In this document: in pieces, positions 1 to 8,903 of the stretch | Layout of the letters: every line of letters starts with the position of its first letter | Position numbering within the stretch: the first letter of the stretch is position 1 | NCBI RefSeq assembly: GCF_012070395.1 | Contig: NZ_JAAFYS010000002.1 | Location: forward strand, 186,001 to 250,000 | Reading direction: 5' to 3' | Source of the DNA: Pseudoroseicyclus tamaricis | GTDB lineage: Bacteria > Pseudomonadota > Alphaproteobacteria > Rhodobacterales > Rhodobacteraceae | DNA: 64,000 nucleotides | The notes under the pieces: generated by a model | Databases searched by the model: none | What the model was told of the DNA's origin: nothing | The model's input: the letters and a program-made list of their open reading frames with translations, nothing else | Program-made: the position numbers and the translations under genes

Positions 1-105
1 TCTTGCGGGGGCGGGCTGAGGCGGGCGAGGGAACTCCCCGGCGGTTGACGCATTGGCTCCCGAAGGCGTGATCGCCCAGACTCAGCCCCGAGGAGCAGCT
101 CGACC

Positions 106-1020
106 ATGGCCAACATACTTGATTCCGACCCGAACTCGACCCGCGCGAAGATCCTAGCCAAAACGGATCCAGACGAGTTCGGTTGGGCCGTGAAGTTCAT
201 GCGTGCCGGCTATGCCGGGCGCGGGCTCGTCTACCTCGTGGTGGCCGGCTTCGGCTTCTGGTCCGTCGTCCAGGGCGGCGAGGCAGAAGGCACGCAGGAC
301 GTGATGGAGCGGCTCGACGGCGGCTGGAGCACGTTCATCCTGCTCCTCATCGCCCTCGGCATGTTCGCCTATTTCATCTGGCGGATCGTCGATGCGATCT
401 GGGATCTCGAGGCCTACGGCTCCGGCGGCAAGGGCATCGTCGCCCGCCTCGGCATGTGCGTGACCGGCCTCGCCCACCTCGGCATCGGCGTGCTGGCTGT
501 GACGGCGCTGATCTCCAGCGCCGGCTCCTCAGGCTCGGGCAGCGGCTCCGGCTCTTCGGGCATCCTCAGCGACATCATGGCGGCGCCGGGCGGCCGCTGG
601 GCTGTCGGCATCGCGGGCCTGCTGACCATCGCAGCCGGCGTCTACTACATCGTGAAAGCGGTGAAGGAGAAATACCGTGAGCACCTGCGGGCCAACCGCT
701 TTACCATGGACTTCAACTGGGCGCTGAAGGCGGGCGTGGCGGCGCAGGGCGTCGTTGTCGGCATCATCGGCCTGCTGATCACGCTGGCGGCGCTCCAGCA
801 TGACCCGAGCCAGGCCGGCGGCGTCGGCTCCGCCTTCGACTGGCTCTATGCGCAGCCCTACGGGCGCGTGCTGGTCGGCCTCCTCTGCCTCGGCCTTCTC
901 GGCTTCTCGCTCTTCTGCTTCGTCAACGCGGCCTACCGCATCGTGCCGAAGGCGGCGGACGAGAACATCGAGAGCGTGGCGATCCGCGCCCGCTCCAAGG
1001 CCAAGCAGATGACGTCGTAA
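106..1020 (+). CDS. DUF1206 family integral membrane protein
   Basis: This 304-residue membrane protein has about six hydrophobic segments arranged as three related two-helix units (residues about 25-110, 110-195 and 200-290). Each unit opens with an R-x-G-Y/V-x-x-x-G-type segment before a helix (for example FMRAGYAGRGLVYLV), the DUF1206 pattern. A Ser/Gly-rich linker lies near residues 140-152. The ATG is preceded by a good ribosome site (aggag, 15 nt upstream). It converges with the Anbu cluster and has no partner gene on its strand. DUF1206 proteins have no established biochemical role; the family assignment is secure, the function unknown. Confidence 0.85.
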   Translation: MANILDSDPNSTRAKILAKTDPDEFGWAVKFMRAGYAGRGLVYLVVAGFGFWSVVQGGEAEGTQDVMERLDGGWSTFILLLIALGMFAYFIWRIVDAIWDLEAYGSGGKGIVARLGMCVTGLAHLGIGVLAVTALISSAGSSGSGSGSGSSGILSDIMAAPGGRWAVGIAGLLTIAAGVYYIVKAVKEKYREHLRANRFTMDFNWALKAGVAAQGVVVGIIGLLITLAALQHDPSQAGGVGSAFDWLYAQPYGRVLVGLLCLGLLGFSLFCFVNAAYRIVPKAADENIESVAIRARSKAKQMTS

Positions 1021-1051
1021 CTGGTGGCCTAACTGGCGGTGACGGGGGCCC

Positions 1052-1789
1052 TCAGGCCTCCGTCTCCACCTCCGGCAGATGGGCGAAGGCGTTCGTGAGC
1101 GCCTCGCTCCACATCTCGGAGATCGCGAGGTAGGTCTCGTCATCCGCCTCGATGCGGCGGATGTCGGTGGGGCGGAAAGAGCCGTTCTCGTAGAGCTGCA
1201 TGTCCAGCGGAAGGCCAACCGAGAGGTTGGCCTTTATCGTTGAATCGAAGCTCACGTAGAGCAGCTTGGCGGCCTCGGAGAAGGTCATCTCCGGCCGGAA
1301 GGTGCGCACGAGGATCGGCCGGCCGTACTTGACCTCTCCGATCTGGAACCACGGCGTGTCCTCGCCGGCCTCGATGAAGTTCCCCTCCGGATAGATCAGG
1401 AAGAGCCGCGGCTCGGAGCCGCGGATCTGCCCGCCGACGATGAGCGTGGCGTTGAAGGCGGCATCCGCCCGCTGGCCGGTCTCGGCATGTTCCGCAATCA
1501 CATCCTTCAGGAGGTTGCCGATCATCCGCGCCACCTGGAACATCGAGGGCATGGAGAGGATGGAGGGCGCCCGGTCCGCCGGGGCCTTCATCCGCTCCTC
1601 GAGGTGGGAGACGACCGATTGCGTCGTCGCGAGGTTGCCGGCGGCGAGCAGGGTGACGGCGCAGGCCTCCCCATCGGACCAGGAATACATCTTCCGGAAG
1701 GTGGAGATGTTGTCGAGCCCGGCGTTGGTACGGGTATCCGACATGAACACCAGCCCCCGGTCGAGCCGGAGTGCCACGCAATATGTCAT
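1052..1789 (-). CDS. Anbu (ancestral beta-subunit) proteasome-type peptidase
   Basis: This 245-residue protein starts MTYCVAL, so removal of Met exposes Thr1, the nucleophile of Ntn-hydrolase proteasome subunits. Counting from Thr1, an Asp falls at position 17 (MSDTRTN) and a Lys at 32 (FRKMYSW), matching the catalytic Asp/Lys arrangement. These motifs and the length fit the Anbu family, which assembles into open helical or ring structures. It is the last gene of a leftward cluster with transglutaminase, alpha-E and ATP-grasp genes, the standard Anbu neighbourhood. The natural substrate of Anbu is not established; a role in degrading tagged peptides has been proposed from context. Confidence 0.92.
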   Translation of the reverse strand: MTYCVALRLDRGLVFMSDTRTNAGLDNISTFRKMYSWSDGEACAVTLLAAGNLATTQSVVSHLEERMKAPADRAPSILSMPSMFQVARMIGNLLKDVIAEHAETGQRADAAFNATLIVGGQIRGSEPRLFLIYPEGNFIEAGEDTPWFQIGEVKYGRPILVRTFRPEMTFSEAAKLLYVSFDSTIKANLSVGLPLDMQLYENGSFRPTDIRRIEADDETYLAISEMWSEALTNAFAHLPEVETEA

Positions 1790-1825
1790 TGGATGCCGCC
1801 TGACTTTGCCGGGGGTCGCCCGGCG

Positions 1826-2638
1826 TTACTGTTGCTGCACCTCGACATGGACGGTGAGTCGTTCGCCGCCCGCGCCATGGCGCATGCCAGATACAGGCGC
1901 CGCCTCGCCATAGTCCAGCCCGGTCGCGACGCGTACGTAGCGCGTGTCGGGGCACTGGTCGTTGGCGGGGTCGAAGCCGACCCAGCCGAGCCCCTCGACA
2001 TGCGCCTCGGCCCAGGCATGGGCGGCGTCCTGCTCGGAATTGTCTTCCATGAAGAGATAGCCCGAGCAGTAACGCGCCGGGATCTTCAGCGCCCGGCAGG
2101 CGGAAATGAAGACATGCGCCATGTCCTGGCAGACGCCGGTGCCGGCGGCGAGGGCATCCTCCGCCGTCCATGTCACCAGCGACTGGCCGGGCTGGAAGTT
2201 CAGGGCATTGTGCACGGCGGTGTTGAGCGCGTGCAGCCGGTCGAGTTCCCCCGCCACGTCGCCGATCTGCGCGGCGAGATGGCGCACGCCGTTGCCGGCG
2301 CGGGTGAGGGGGGTGGAGCGCAGGAACATCCACAGGGGCATGAAGCCCCCATGAGCGCCGATGACGCCATGCGTCTCGGTCATCTCGACCTCGCCCGAGC
2401 AGCGCACCTCGATGACGTCGGTCCCCGGCTCGAAGGAGATCAGGTCCACCCGGTTGCGGTGGCTGTCCTCGAACCACAGCTCGCGCTTGCCGCCGCTCAC
2501 CTGCGTCTCCCAGCCGAGGATCGTCTGGCTGGCCATGCTCTTCGGCGTCAGGCGCAGCTGCTGGAGCGCGTAGTTCACCGGCTCCTCGTAATCGTAGCGG
2601 GTGATATGCTCGATCTTCAGGCGCATGGGGTTACTCAT
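1826..2638 (-). CDS. Transglutaminase-like cysteine protease, Anbu cluster
   Basis: This 270-residue protein has an N-terminal beta-rich region (residues 1-110; it opens MRLKIEHITRYDYEEPV, the usual start of bacterial transglutaminase-like proteins) and a transglutaminase-like core at about 150-230. The catalytic Cys is in GTGVCQDMAHV, the His in AHAWAEAHV and the Asp in VGFDPAND, so the Cys-His-Asp triad is intact. Family members act as peptidases or amide-bond-forming enzymes. The start ATG lies inside the end of the alpha-E gene (8-nt overlap), implying translational coupling. The cluster suggests it cuts or makes the peptide linkage formed by the ATP-grasp partner; this is inference. Confidence 0.9.
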   Translation of the reverse strand: MSNPMRLKIEHITRYDYEEPVNYALQQLRLTPKSMASQTILGWETQVSGGKRELWFEDSHRNRVDLISFEPGTDVIEVRCSGEVEMTETHGVIGAHGGFMPLWMFLRSTPLTRAGNGVRHLAAQIGDVAGELDRLHALNTAVHNALNFQPGQSLVTWTAEDALAAGTGVCQDMAHVFISACRALKIPARYCSGYLFMEDNSEQDAAHAWAEAHVEGLGWVGFDPANDQCPDTRYVRVATGLDYGEAAPVSGMRHGAGGERLTVHVEVQQQ

Positions 2639-3569
2639 GGAACCGGTAGTCGCTTTCGATCTGGGCGCCGAGGCGGAAGGCGCGGCCTAGGAAATCCTGG
2701 ATGAACTCGTGCAGCCCCGTCTCGACCACCTGGTCGACATTGCTGCCGGCGGTGCAGCCGCAGAGCTCCCCGGCGAGGCCGTGGGAGCGGTGCGTCTCGC
2801 CGTAGTCCTTCTCGAGGTAGGCGAGGTTGTCGACGAGCTTGCCGGCGCAGAAGGCCAGCGAGCGGGGCATGCGCGTGTCGAAGATCAGGAAGTGGGCGAT
2901 CTCGCGCGGGCGCACATCCTGCCCGTAGGTCATCCGGTAGGCGCCCTCGGCGGAGACGGAGCGCAGGATGCTCTCCCACTGCACGTTGTCGAGGTTGGAG
3001 CCGACGGCGAGGGCGGAGGGCAGCAGGACGTAGTACTTCACGTCGAGGATGCGCGCCGTCGAGTCGGCCCGCTCGATGAAGGTGCCGATGCGGGCGAAGT
3101 CGTAGGCGTCGTTGCGTAGCATCGTGCCGTGCATGGCGCCCCGCACGAAGGCGGCACGCTGGCGCACGAGGGCGAGCACGGCGGGCAGGTCCCTCTCCGG
3201 CACGCGGCGGGCGAGGGCGCCCTTGAGGGTCATCCACGCCTGGTTCACCGCCTCCCACACCTCGCGGGTGATGGCGGTGCGCACCATGCGGGCGTTCTGC
3301 CGCGCCTGCGAGACGACGGACATCACCGAGGAAGGGTTGTCCGGGTCGCGCAGCATCCAGTCGACGGCGAGCTCGCGCGTGACCTCGCCGTATTTCTGGA
3401 TGTAGCCCTCGTCGCAGGCGGCGGTCTGAAGGATCGAGAGCCATTCGTCCTCATGCGCCGAGCGGGTCAGCGCGATGCGCTGGCCGGCCTCGACGAGGCG
3501 AGAGGCGTTTTCGGAACGTTCGAGGTAGCGCGACATCCAGTAGAGGCCGCCGGCGGTCTTGCCCAGCAT
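2631..3569 (-). CDS. Alpha-E domain protein (DUF403)
   Basis: The translation begins MLGKTAGGLYWMSRYLERSENASRLVE, the diagnostic opening of the helical alpha-E (DUF403) family; the protein is 312 residues, the usual length. A longer in-frame reading upstream would overlap the ATP-grasp gene and gives only an Arg-rich unnatural sequence, so the ATG at 3569 was chosen. It lies 5 nt after the ATP-grasp stop and overlaps the transglutaminase start by 8 nt. The family is all-helical with conserved acidic and Arg residues (RYLERSENA, FIERADSTARILD). It always sits with circularly permuted ATP-grasp proteins and is thought to assist or modify their reaction; its chemistry is unproven. Confidence 0.9.
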   Translation of the reverse strand: MLGKTAGGLYWMSRYLERSENASRLVEAGQRIALTRSAHEDEWLSILQTAACDEGYIQKYGEVTRELAVDWMLRDPDNPSSVMSVVSQARQNARMVRTAITREVWEAVNQAWMTLKGALARRVPERDLPAVLALVRQRAAFVRGAMHGTMLRNDAYDFARIGTFIERADSTARILDVKYYVLLPSALAVGSNLDNVQWESILRSVSAEGAYRMTYGQDVRPREIAHFLIFDTRMPRSLAFCAGKLVDNLAYLEKDYGETHRSHGLAGELCGCTAGSNVDQVVETGLHEFIQDFLGRAFRLGAQIESDYRFHE

Positions 3570-3574
3570 GCGTG

Positions 3575-5035
3575 TTATTCCTCTAGCACCCAGGTATCCT
3601 TGGTGCCGCCTCCCTGGCTGGAATTGACGACGAGCGAGCCCTTCTTCAGCGCCACGCGCGTCAGCCCGCCGGGGGTGATCGTCACCCCCTCGGGCGAGAC
3701 GAGCACGTAGGGCCGCAGGTCGACATGTCGCGGCGCCAGCCCCGCCTTGGTGAGGATCGGCACCGTGGAGAGCGACAGCGTCGGCTGGGCGATGTAATTC
3801 TCCGGCTTGGCGAGGAGCTTGTCGCGGAAGGCCGCGATCTCCTTCTTGCTCGCCGTGGGGCCGATGAGCATGCCGTAGCCGCCGGAGCCGTGGACTTCCT
3901 TCACCACGATGTCGGCGAGGTTGTCGAGCACGTAGGCCAGCGCGTCGGGCTCGCCGCAGCGCCATGTCGGCACGTTCTGCAGGATGGCCTTCTCGCCGGT
4001 GTAGAATTCCACGATATCCGGCATGTAGGAGTAGATCGCCTTGTCGTCGGCGACGCCGGTGCCGGGGGCGTTGGCAATGGTGATGCCGCCCGAGCGGAAG
4101 ACATCGAAGATGCCGGGGATACCCAACGTCGAGTCGGGGCGGAAGTTCAGCGGGTCGAGGAAGTCGTCATCCACCCGGCGGTAGAGCACGTCGATGGCCT
4201 TGTAGCCGCGCGTCGTGCGCATGCAGACGCGGCCGTCGACGACGCGCAGGTCGTGCCCCTCCACCAGCTCCACGCCCATCTTGTCGGCGAGGAAGGCGTG
4301 CTCGTAATAGGCGGAGTTGTAGATGCCGGGCGTCAGCACCGCGACGACCGGGTTGCTGTCGGCCCCGGCAGGGGCGGAAGCGCAGAGTGAGCGGTGCAGG
4401 TTCTTGGGGTAGGTCGAGACCGGCTGCACCCGGTTCTGGCTGAAGAGCTCGGGGAACATCTGCAGCATCGTCTCGCGGTTCTCCAGCATGTAGGAGACAC
4501 CGGAGGGCGTGCGGGCATTGTCTTCGAGCACATAGAAATCGTCATCGCCGGTGCGGACGAGATCGACGCCGACGATATGGGTGTAGACACCGCCCGGCGG
4601 CGTCACCCCGATCATCTGCGGCAGGAAGGCGGCGTTCTGCGCCACCATCTCGATCGGCAGGCGGCCGGCGCGGATGATCTCTTGGCGATGATAGATGTCA
4701 TGCAGGAAGGCGTTGATCGCCCGCACCCGCTGCTCGATCCCTCGGGAGAGCTTGGACCATTCGCGGCCCGAGATGATGCGGGGGATGATGTCGAACGGGA
4801 TCAGCCGCTCGTCAGCCTCGGCGCGCCCGTAGACGTTGAAGGTGATGCCGGTGAGGCGGAAGATCTCCTCCGCCTCCCGCTGCTTCTTCTTCAGGCGCGC
4901 AGGATCCTCGCCCTGAATCCAGGTGTCGAGGTTCTGGTAAGGGGGGCGGGTGAAGGCCTGGCTCTGGGCCATGTCGCCCATGCTCTGCGTCTGAGCCGTG
5001 CCCCACATCTCATCGTAGCCGGATGGGTTGTTCAT
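3575..5035 (-). CDS. Circularly permuted ATP-grasp ligase (type 2)
   Basis: This 486-residue protein has the features of the circularly permuted ATP-grasp (CP_ATPgrasp_2) family: an N-terminal region with FDIIPRIISGREWSKLSRGIEQRVRAINAFLHD, ATP/metal-binding stretches (VLEDNARTPSGVSYMLENRE; VVKEVHGSGGYGMLIGP) and a conserved end (SSQGGGTKDTWVLE). ATP-grasp enzymes join a carboxylate to an amine through an acyl-phosphate; for this subgroup a peptide-forming amidoligase activity has been predicted. It is the first gene of the four-gene leftward cluster. The intergenic stretch before it (5036-5175) is AT-richer and probably carries the promoter. Confidence 0.9.
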   Translation of the reverse strand: MNNPSGYDEMWGTAQTQSMGDMAQSQAFTRPPYQNLDTWIQGEDPARLKKKQREAEEIFRLTGITFNVYGRAEADERLIPFDIIPRIISGREWSKLSRGIEQRVRAINAFLHDIYHRQEIIRAGRLPIEMVAQNAAFLPQMIGVTPPGGVYTHIVGVDLVRTGDDDFYVLEDNARTPSGVSYMLENRETMLQMFPELFSQNRVQPVSTYPKNLHRSLCASAPAGADSNPVVAVLTPGIYNSAYYEHAFLADKMGVELVEGHDLRVVDGRVCMRTTRGYKAIDVLYRRVDDDFLDPLNFRPDSTLGIPGIFDVFRSGGITIANAPGTGVADDKAIYSYMPDIVEFYTGEKAILQNVPTWRCGEPDALAYVLDNLADIVVKEVHGSGGYGMLIGPTASKKEIAAFRDKLLAKPENYIAQPTLSLSTVPILTKAGLAPRHVDLRPYVLVSPEGVTITPGGLTRVALKKGSLVVNSSQGGGTKDTWVLEE

Positions 5036-5175
5036 GCCTTCACCTTAGAGATGTCTCTATTCCCCTTACAACCGCTGCAGAGGCGCGGGCGCGCCGAATT
5101 TTTTGCCGTGGTGCAAAAGTTAATCGCGTAGTCGCCGTCCCTGGTTCCCCGACGCTGCGGCAATCGCACCGGCCG

Positions 5176-5679
5176 TCAGAGCGGGGTGATGCCCTCCAGC
5201 GGCGGCAGCGGCGACGGCTGGGTCACCAGTTCGGGCCGCCGCCGCTCGTAGAAGGCGTTGCCGCCGGCCGTCAGCACGTAGTGCATGTTGTTGTAGCCGG
5301 CCCGGTAGGACGCGGCGTGGAAGAACTGCGCGTTGCCCACCAGCGGGTGCCGCTCGCCGCGCAGGACGGCGGCCGCCGCCTCGCGCACCAGCGGCATCGA
5401 GCGGTCGTTCATCTTGCTGGACATGATCCCAGGGGCGAACTGGTTCTTCTGCGAGACGACATCGCAGACGCTGTCGGGGTAGGCATCGGATTCCACGCGG
5501 TTCATGACCACGCTGCCGACGGCGATCATCCCGTCGCGGCTGGAGCGGATGGATTCGAAATACATCGCCCGCTCCATGCACTCCTGCTCGCTATGGCCGC
5601 GGAAGAATCCGCAGCCGGCCATCAAGGAGAGGCCGGCGATTGCCACGGCCAGGCGCAGCCTCACCTTGCGATGCGTCAT
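5176..5679 (-). CDS. SleB-type cell wall hydrolase lipoprotein
   Basis: From the ATG at 5679 the product has 167 residues. It opens with a basic stretch and hydrophobic helix ending in the lipobox LMAGC, so it should be a lipoprotein anchored in the outer or inner membrane. The rest carries the SleB/Hydrolase_2 signature: CMERAMYFES with the presumed catalytic Glu, then MIAVGSVVMNRVES, CDVVSQKNQFAPG and AQFFHAASYR. Such enzymes cleave peptidoglycan. Readings from further upstream lack sensible sequence ahead of the signal peptide. It is in the same direction as the ATP-grasp cluster, 140 nt away, so co-transcription is possible but not evident. Confidence 0.82.
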   Translation of the reverse strand: MTHRKVRLRLAVAIAGLSLMAGCGFFRGHSEQECMERAMYFESIRSSRDGMIAVGSVVMNRVESDAYPDSVCDVVSQKNQFAPGIMSSKMNDRSMPLVREAAAAVLRGERHPLVGNAQFFHAASYRAGYNNMHYVLTAGGNAFYERRRPELVTQPSPLPPLEGITPL

Positions 5680-5768
5680 GATGGATCCTGCTGCTCGCGG
5701 GGACTTCGCCCCTTTGAAAAAGGAGCCTACCAGCTTCGCGGGGTGTTTCAATCGCCGTGCGCGGGGGC

Positions 5769-5809
5769 TTGAGCTGGAATGACACATCCAGTATTCATGA
5801 AGTATGGAT
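5769..5809 (+). promoter_or_regulatory. Putative leaderless ars promoter with ArsR operator
   Basis: TTGAGC (5769-5774) and TATTCA (5792-5797) are separated by exactly 17 nt, so transcription would start at or very near 5804, the A of the first ATG. An imperfect 24-bp dyad, ATCCAgtaTTCA/TGAAgtaTGGAT (5786-5809), covers the -10 element and the start codon and contains the TTCA...TGAA core typical of ArsR sites. No Shine-Dalgarno sequence precedes 5804. Together this suggests a leaderless, autorepressed mRNA. This is inferred from sequence only. Confidence 0.5.
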
Positions 5810-6643
5810 TCGAGAGTCGTGGACAAGCTGACCGCCCTTGCGCATGCCCAGCGGCTGGCGCTCTTCCGGCTGCTCATGCGCCGCTACCCCGATGCCGTCC
5901 CGGCCGGGGAGCTGGCGGCGGCACTGGGCGTCGCGCAGAACACCCTCTCGAACTACCTGTCATCGCTCCGTAACGCCGGTCTGATAGCCCAATCTCGCGC
6001 TGGTCGCTCGCTGCTCTACCGCATCGACATGGCCGAGGCCGCCGGGCTGATGGGGTACCTCTTTTCCGATTGCTGCCGCGGCCGGCCGGAGCTCTGCCCC
6101 CCGATCCCCCGGCCCATGCATCGAGGAAGCGCGGCCATGAATGACCGCAAGTACAACGTCCTCTTCATCTGCACCGGCAATTCCGCCCGCTCGATCTTCG
6201 GCGAGTCGCTCCTGCGCCACGAGGCGGGGGATCGCTTCAATGCCTATTCCGCCGGGACCCACCCCTATTCGCAGCTCAACCCGTTCGCGGTCGAGATGCT
6301 GCAGGGCAAGGGGCACGACATCTCCCCCCTGCGCGCCAAGACCATCGCCGAGTTTCAGGGGGAGGGCGCGCCGGTGATGGATTTCGTCTTCACCGTCTGT
6401 GACGCCGCCGCCAACGAGGACTGCCCCGCCTGGCCCGGCCAGCCGATCAGCGCCCATTGGGGGCTGCCCGATCCGGTGAAGGCCACGGGCACCGACGCGG
6501 AGAAGAAGCTGGCCTTCCAGCAGGCCTATGCCGCGCTGCGCAACCGCATCCTCGCCTTCACGGCGCTGCCCATCGACAGCCTCAGCCGCAGCTCGCTGCA
6601 AAAGCGCGTGGACGAGATCGCTCAGGACATGGAGACCCAATGA
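5804..6643 (+). CDS. ArsR repressor-arsenate reductase (ArsC, LMW-PTP type) fusion
   Basis: One 279-residue reading frame joins two proteins usually encoded separately. Residues 1-100 are an ArsR/SmtB winged helix (helix-turn-helix about 34-61) followed by a Cys-rich segment ([11 protein letters not shown]; Cys 90, 91, 98), the probable arsenite sensor. Residues 117-279 are a low-molecular-weight phosphatase fold with the catalytic loop CTGNSARS (Cys123, Arg129) and a second pair in [15 protein letters not shown], as in thioredoxin-coupled arsenate reductases. An internal ATG (6137) opens the ArsC part, but no frame break is present. It starts the operon; the GAPDH gene begins in its stop codon (ATGA). 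Confidence 0.92.
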   Translation: MDSRVVDKLTALAHAQRLALFRLLMRRYPDAVPAGELAAALGVAQNTLSNYLSSLRNAGLIAQSRAGRSLLYRIDMAEAAGLMGYLFSDCCRGRPELCPPIPRPMHRGSAAMNDRKYNVLFICTGNSARSIFGESLLRHEAGDRFNAYSAGTHPYSQLNPFAVEMLQGKGHDISPLRAKTIAEFQGEGAPVMDFVFTVCDAAANEDCPAWPGQPISAHWGLPDPVKATGTDAEKKLAFQQAYAALRNRILAFTALPIDSLSRSSLQKRVDEIAQDMETQ

Positions 6644-7638
6644 CCACCTATGCCCTCAACGGCCTCGGCCGCATCGGCAAGCTCGCCCTCCGCCCGCTGC
6701 TGGAGAGCGGCGCCGAGATCGCCTGGATCAACGACGCCGTCGGCGATGCCGCGATGCAGGCCCACCTGCTGGAGTTCGACAGCGTCCACGGCCGCTGGCC
6801 GGCGTCCTTCTCGGCGGACGGCGAGAGCCTGAGCATCGACGGCCGCCGCCTGCCGGTGCATGGCGCCCGGGCCATCGGGGATCTGCCGCTCGACGGGGTG
6901 GACGTGGTGCTCGACTGCACCGGCGCCTTCAAGAGCGAGGCGGCGCTGGCGCCGTACTTCGAGGCGGGGGTGCAAAAGGTGGTCGTCAGCGCGCCGGTGA
7001 AGGACGGAGGGGCGGCGAACATCGTCTATGGCGTCAACGAGGGCAGCTACGATCCCGCCGCCCACCGCATCGTAACGGCGGCGAGCTGCACGACGAACTG
7101 CCTCGCCCCGGTGGTGAAGGTCATCCACGAGGGGATCGGCATCCGCCATGGCTCCATCACCACGATCCACGACGTCACCAACACGCAGACCATCGTCGAC
7201 CGCCCGGCGAAGGACCTGCGGCGGGCCCGCTCGGCGCTGAACTCGCTGATCCCCACGACCACCGGCTCCGCGACCGCGATCACGCTGATCTATCCAGAGC
7301 TCAAGGGCCGGCTGAACGGCCATGCCGTGCGCGTGCCACTGCTCAACGCCTCGCTGACCGACTGCGTCTTCGAGGTGGCGCGGGAGACGAGCGTGGAGGA
7401 GGTCAACGCCCTCTTCGCCGCCGCCGCCGAGGGGCCGCTGAAGGGCATCCTCGGCTACGAGGCGCGGCCGCTGGTCTCCGCCGATTACGTCAACGACACC
7501 CGCTCTTCCATCGTCGACGCGCTCTCGACCATGGTCGTCGCCGGGACGCAGGTGAAGGTCTACGCGTGGTACGATAACGAGATGGGCTACGCGCACCGGC
7601 TGGTGGACGTGGCGAGGATGGTCGGGGGCAGCCTGTGA
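6640..7638 (+). CDS. ArsJ-associated glyceraldehyde-3-phosphate dehydrogenase
   Basis: This 332-residue protein has the NAD-binding GLGRIGKL motif at its N-terminus, the catalytic Cys in [11 protein letters not shown], and the terminal [14 protein letters not shown], all hallmarks of GAPDH. Its place between arsenate reductase and arsJ (4-nt overlaps at both ends) identifies it as the specialised GAPDH that makes 1-arseno-3-phosphoglycerate from arsenate and glyceraldehyde-3-phosphate, the substrate that ArsJ exports. The start at 6640 gives a normal GAPDH length; a longer frame upstream overlaps arsC and was rejected. It is unlikely to be the housekeeping enzyme. Confidence 0.92.
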   Translation: MTTYALNGLGRIGKLALRPLLESGAEIAWINDAVGDAAMQAHLLEFDSVHGRWPASFSADGESLSIDGRRLPVHGARAIGDLPLDGVDVVLDCTGAFKSEAALAPYFEAGVQKVVVSAPVKDGGAANIVYGVNEGSYDPAAHRIVTAASCTTNCLAPVVKVIHEGIGIRHGSITTIHDVTNTQTIVDRPAKDLRRARSALNSLIPTTTGSATAITLIYPELKGRLNGHAVRVPLLNASLTDCVFEVARETSVEEVNALFAAAAEGPLKGILGYEARPLVSADYVNDTRSSIVDALSTMVVAGTQVKVYAWYDNEMGYAHRLVDVARMVGGSL

Positions 7639-8903
7639 CCGAGCGCCGGGAGGGGCTGGCGGCCTACATCGCGGTGACGGCGGCCTACTGGGCCTTCATG
7701 CTCACCGATGGCGCGCTCAGGATGCTGGTGCTGCTGCATTTCCACACCCTCGGCTTCTCGCCGGTGCAGCTGGCCTATCTCTTCATCCTCTACGAGATCG
7801 CTGGCATCGTCACGAACCTCTCCGCCGGCTGGATCGCGGCGCGTTTCGGGCTGACCTCGACGCTTTATGCCGGCCTCGCCATCCAGGTCGCGGCACTGCT
7901 GGCGCTCTCGGCGCTCGATCCCGGCTGGGCGCTCTGGCCCTCCGTCTTCTTCGTGATGGCGGTGCAGGGGGCGAGTGGGGTGGCCAAGGACCTCTCGAAG
8001 ATGAGCGCCAAGAGCGCCGTGAAGCTGCTGGCGCCGACGGGGCAGGGCGGGCTCTTCCGCTGGGTGGCGGTGCTGACCGGATCGAAGAACGCCGTGAAGG
8101 GCGTGGGCTTCCTGCTCGGGGCGGCGCTCTTGGGGCTGATCGGCTTCGTGCCCTCGGTGCTGGCCATGGCGGCGGCGCTGGCGGTGATCCTCGCCGCGGT
8201 GCTCTGGAAGATGCCCGCCGGCCTGCCGCGCGGGCGCAAGGGGACGAAATTCGCCGAGGTCTTCTCGAAGGACCACAACATCAACTGGCTCTCCGCCGCG
8301 CGGCTCTTCCTCTTCGGCGCGCGGGACGTCTGGTTCGTCGTCGGCATCCCGATCTACTTCTACGCGGTGCTGTCGGACGGGACGGAGGCGGGCGACCGCG
8401 CCGCCTTCTTCCTCATCGGCAGCTTCATGGCGCTCTGGACGATCCTCTACGGCGCCGCGCAGGCCTCCGCCCCGCGCCTCCTGCGCGCCGCCAGCCGGCC
8501 GGAAGCGGAGCTGATCGGCGAGGCGCGGCGCTGGGCGGGGTTGCTCTTCGCGGTGCCGGCACTGCTGGCGCTGGCGGTCTGGCTCGCTGGCGCCCCGGCC
8601 CCCTGGCTGACGGTGACGCTCGTCGCCGGGCTGCTGCTCTTCGGGGGCATCTTCGCGGTGAACTCCTCGCTGCACTCCTACCTGATCCTCGCCTTCTCGA
8701 CCTCCGAGCGGGTGACGATGGACGTGGGCTTCTACTACATGGCCAATGCCGCCGGGCGCCTCCTCGGGACACTGCTCTCGGGCCTGTCCTACCAGCTCGG
8801 CGGGCTCCCGGCCTGTCTCGGCACGGCGGCGCTGCTCGTCGCGCTCAGCTGGCTCGGCGCCGGGCGGCTGGACTCGGGCCGCCGAGCCGGGGTGCCCGCA
8901 TGA
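7635..8903 (+). CDS. arsJ: ArsJ organoarsenical efflux MFS transporter
   Basis: This 422-residue MFS protein has about 11-12 hydrophobic segments and a start ([30 protein letters not shown]) characteristic of ArsJ. It starts with GTG overlapping the GAPDH stop (GTGA), and its own stop overlaps the acr3 ATG. ArsJ exports the unstable 1-arseno-3-phosphoglycerate formed by the upstream GAPDH, which breaks down outside to arsenate, giving arsenate resistance without reduction. Motif and context agree closely. Confidence 0.92.
   Translation: MTERREGLAAYIAVTAAYWAFMLTDGALRMLVLLHFHTLGFSPVQLAYLFILYEIAGIVTNLSAGWIAARFGLTSTLYAGLAIQVAALLALSALDPGWALWPSVFFVMAVQGASGVAKDLSKMSAKSAVKLLAPTGQGGLFRWVAVLTGSKNAVKGVGFLLGAALLGLIGFVPSVLAMAAALAVILAAVLWKMPAGLPRGRKGTKFAEVFSKDHNINWLSAARLFLFGARDVWFVVGIPIYFYAVLSDGTEAGDRAAFFLIGSFMALWTILYGAAQASAPRLLRAASRPEAELIGEARRWAGLLFAVPALLALAVWLAGAPAPWLTVTLVAGLLLFGGIFAVNSSLHSYLILAFSTSERVTMDVGFYYMANAAGRLLGTLLSGLSYQLGGLPACLGTAALLVALSWLGAGRLDSGRRAGVPA

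Noticed and set aside
29-50. Alternative-sigma promoter (GGAAC motif) before the DUF1206 gene
   Set aside because: GGAAC at 29-33 has no matching GTT-type -10 at the required 16-17 nt; the TTGACG at 45-50 also lacks a good -10.
5804-6643. A sequencing frameshift fusing arsR and arsC
   Set aside because: The junction is smooth, the Cys-rich end of ArsR is intact and both domains are complete; a real fusion is simpler.
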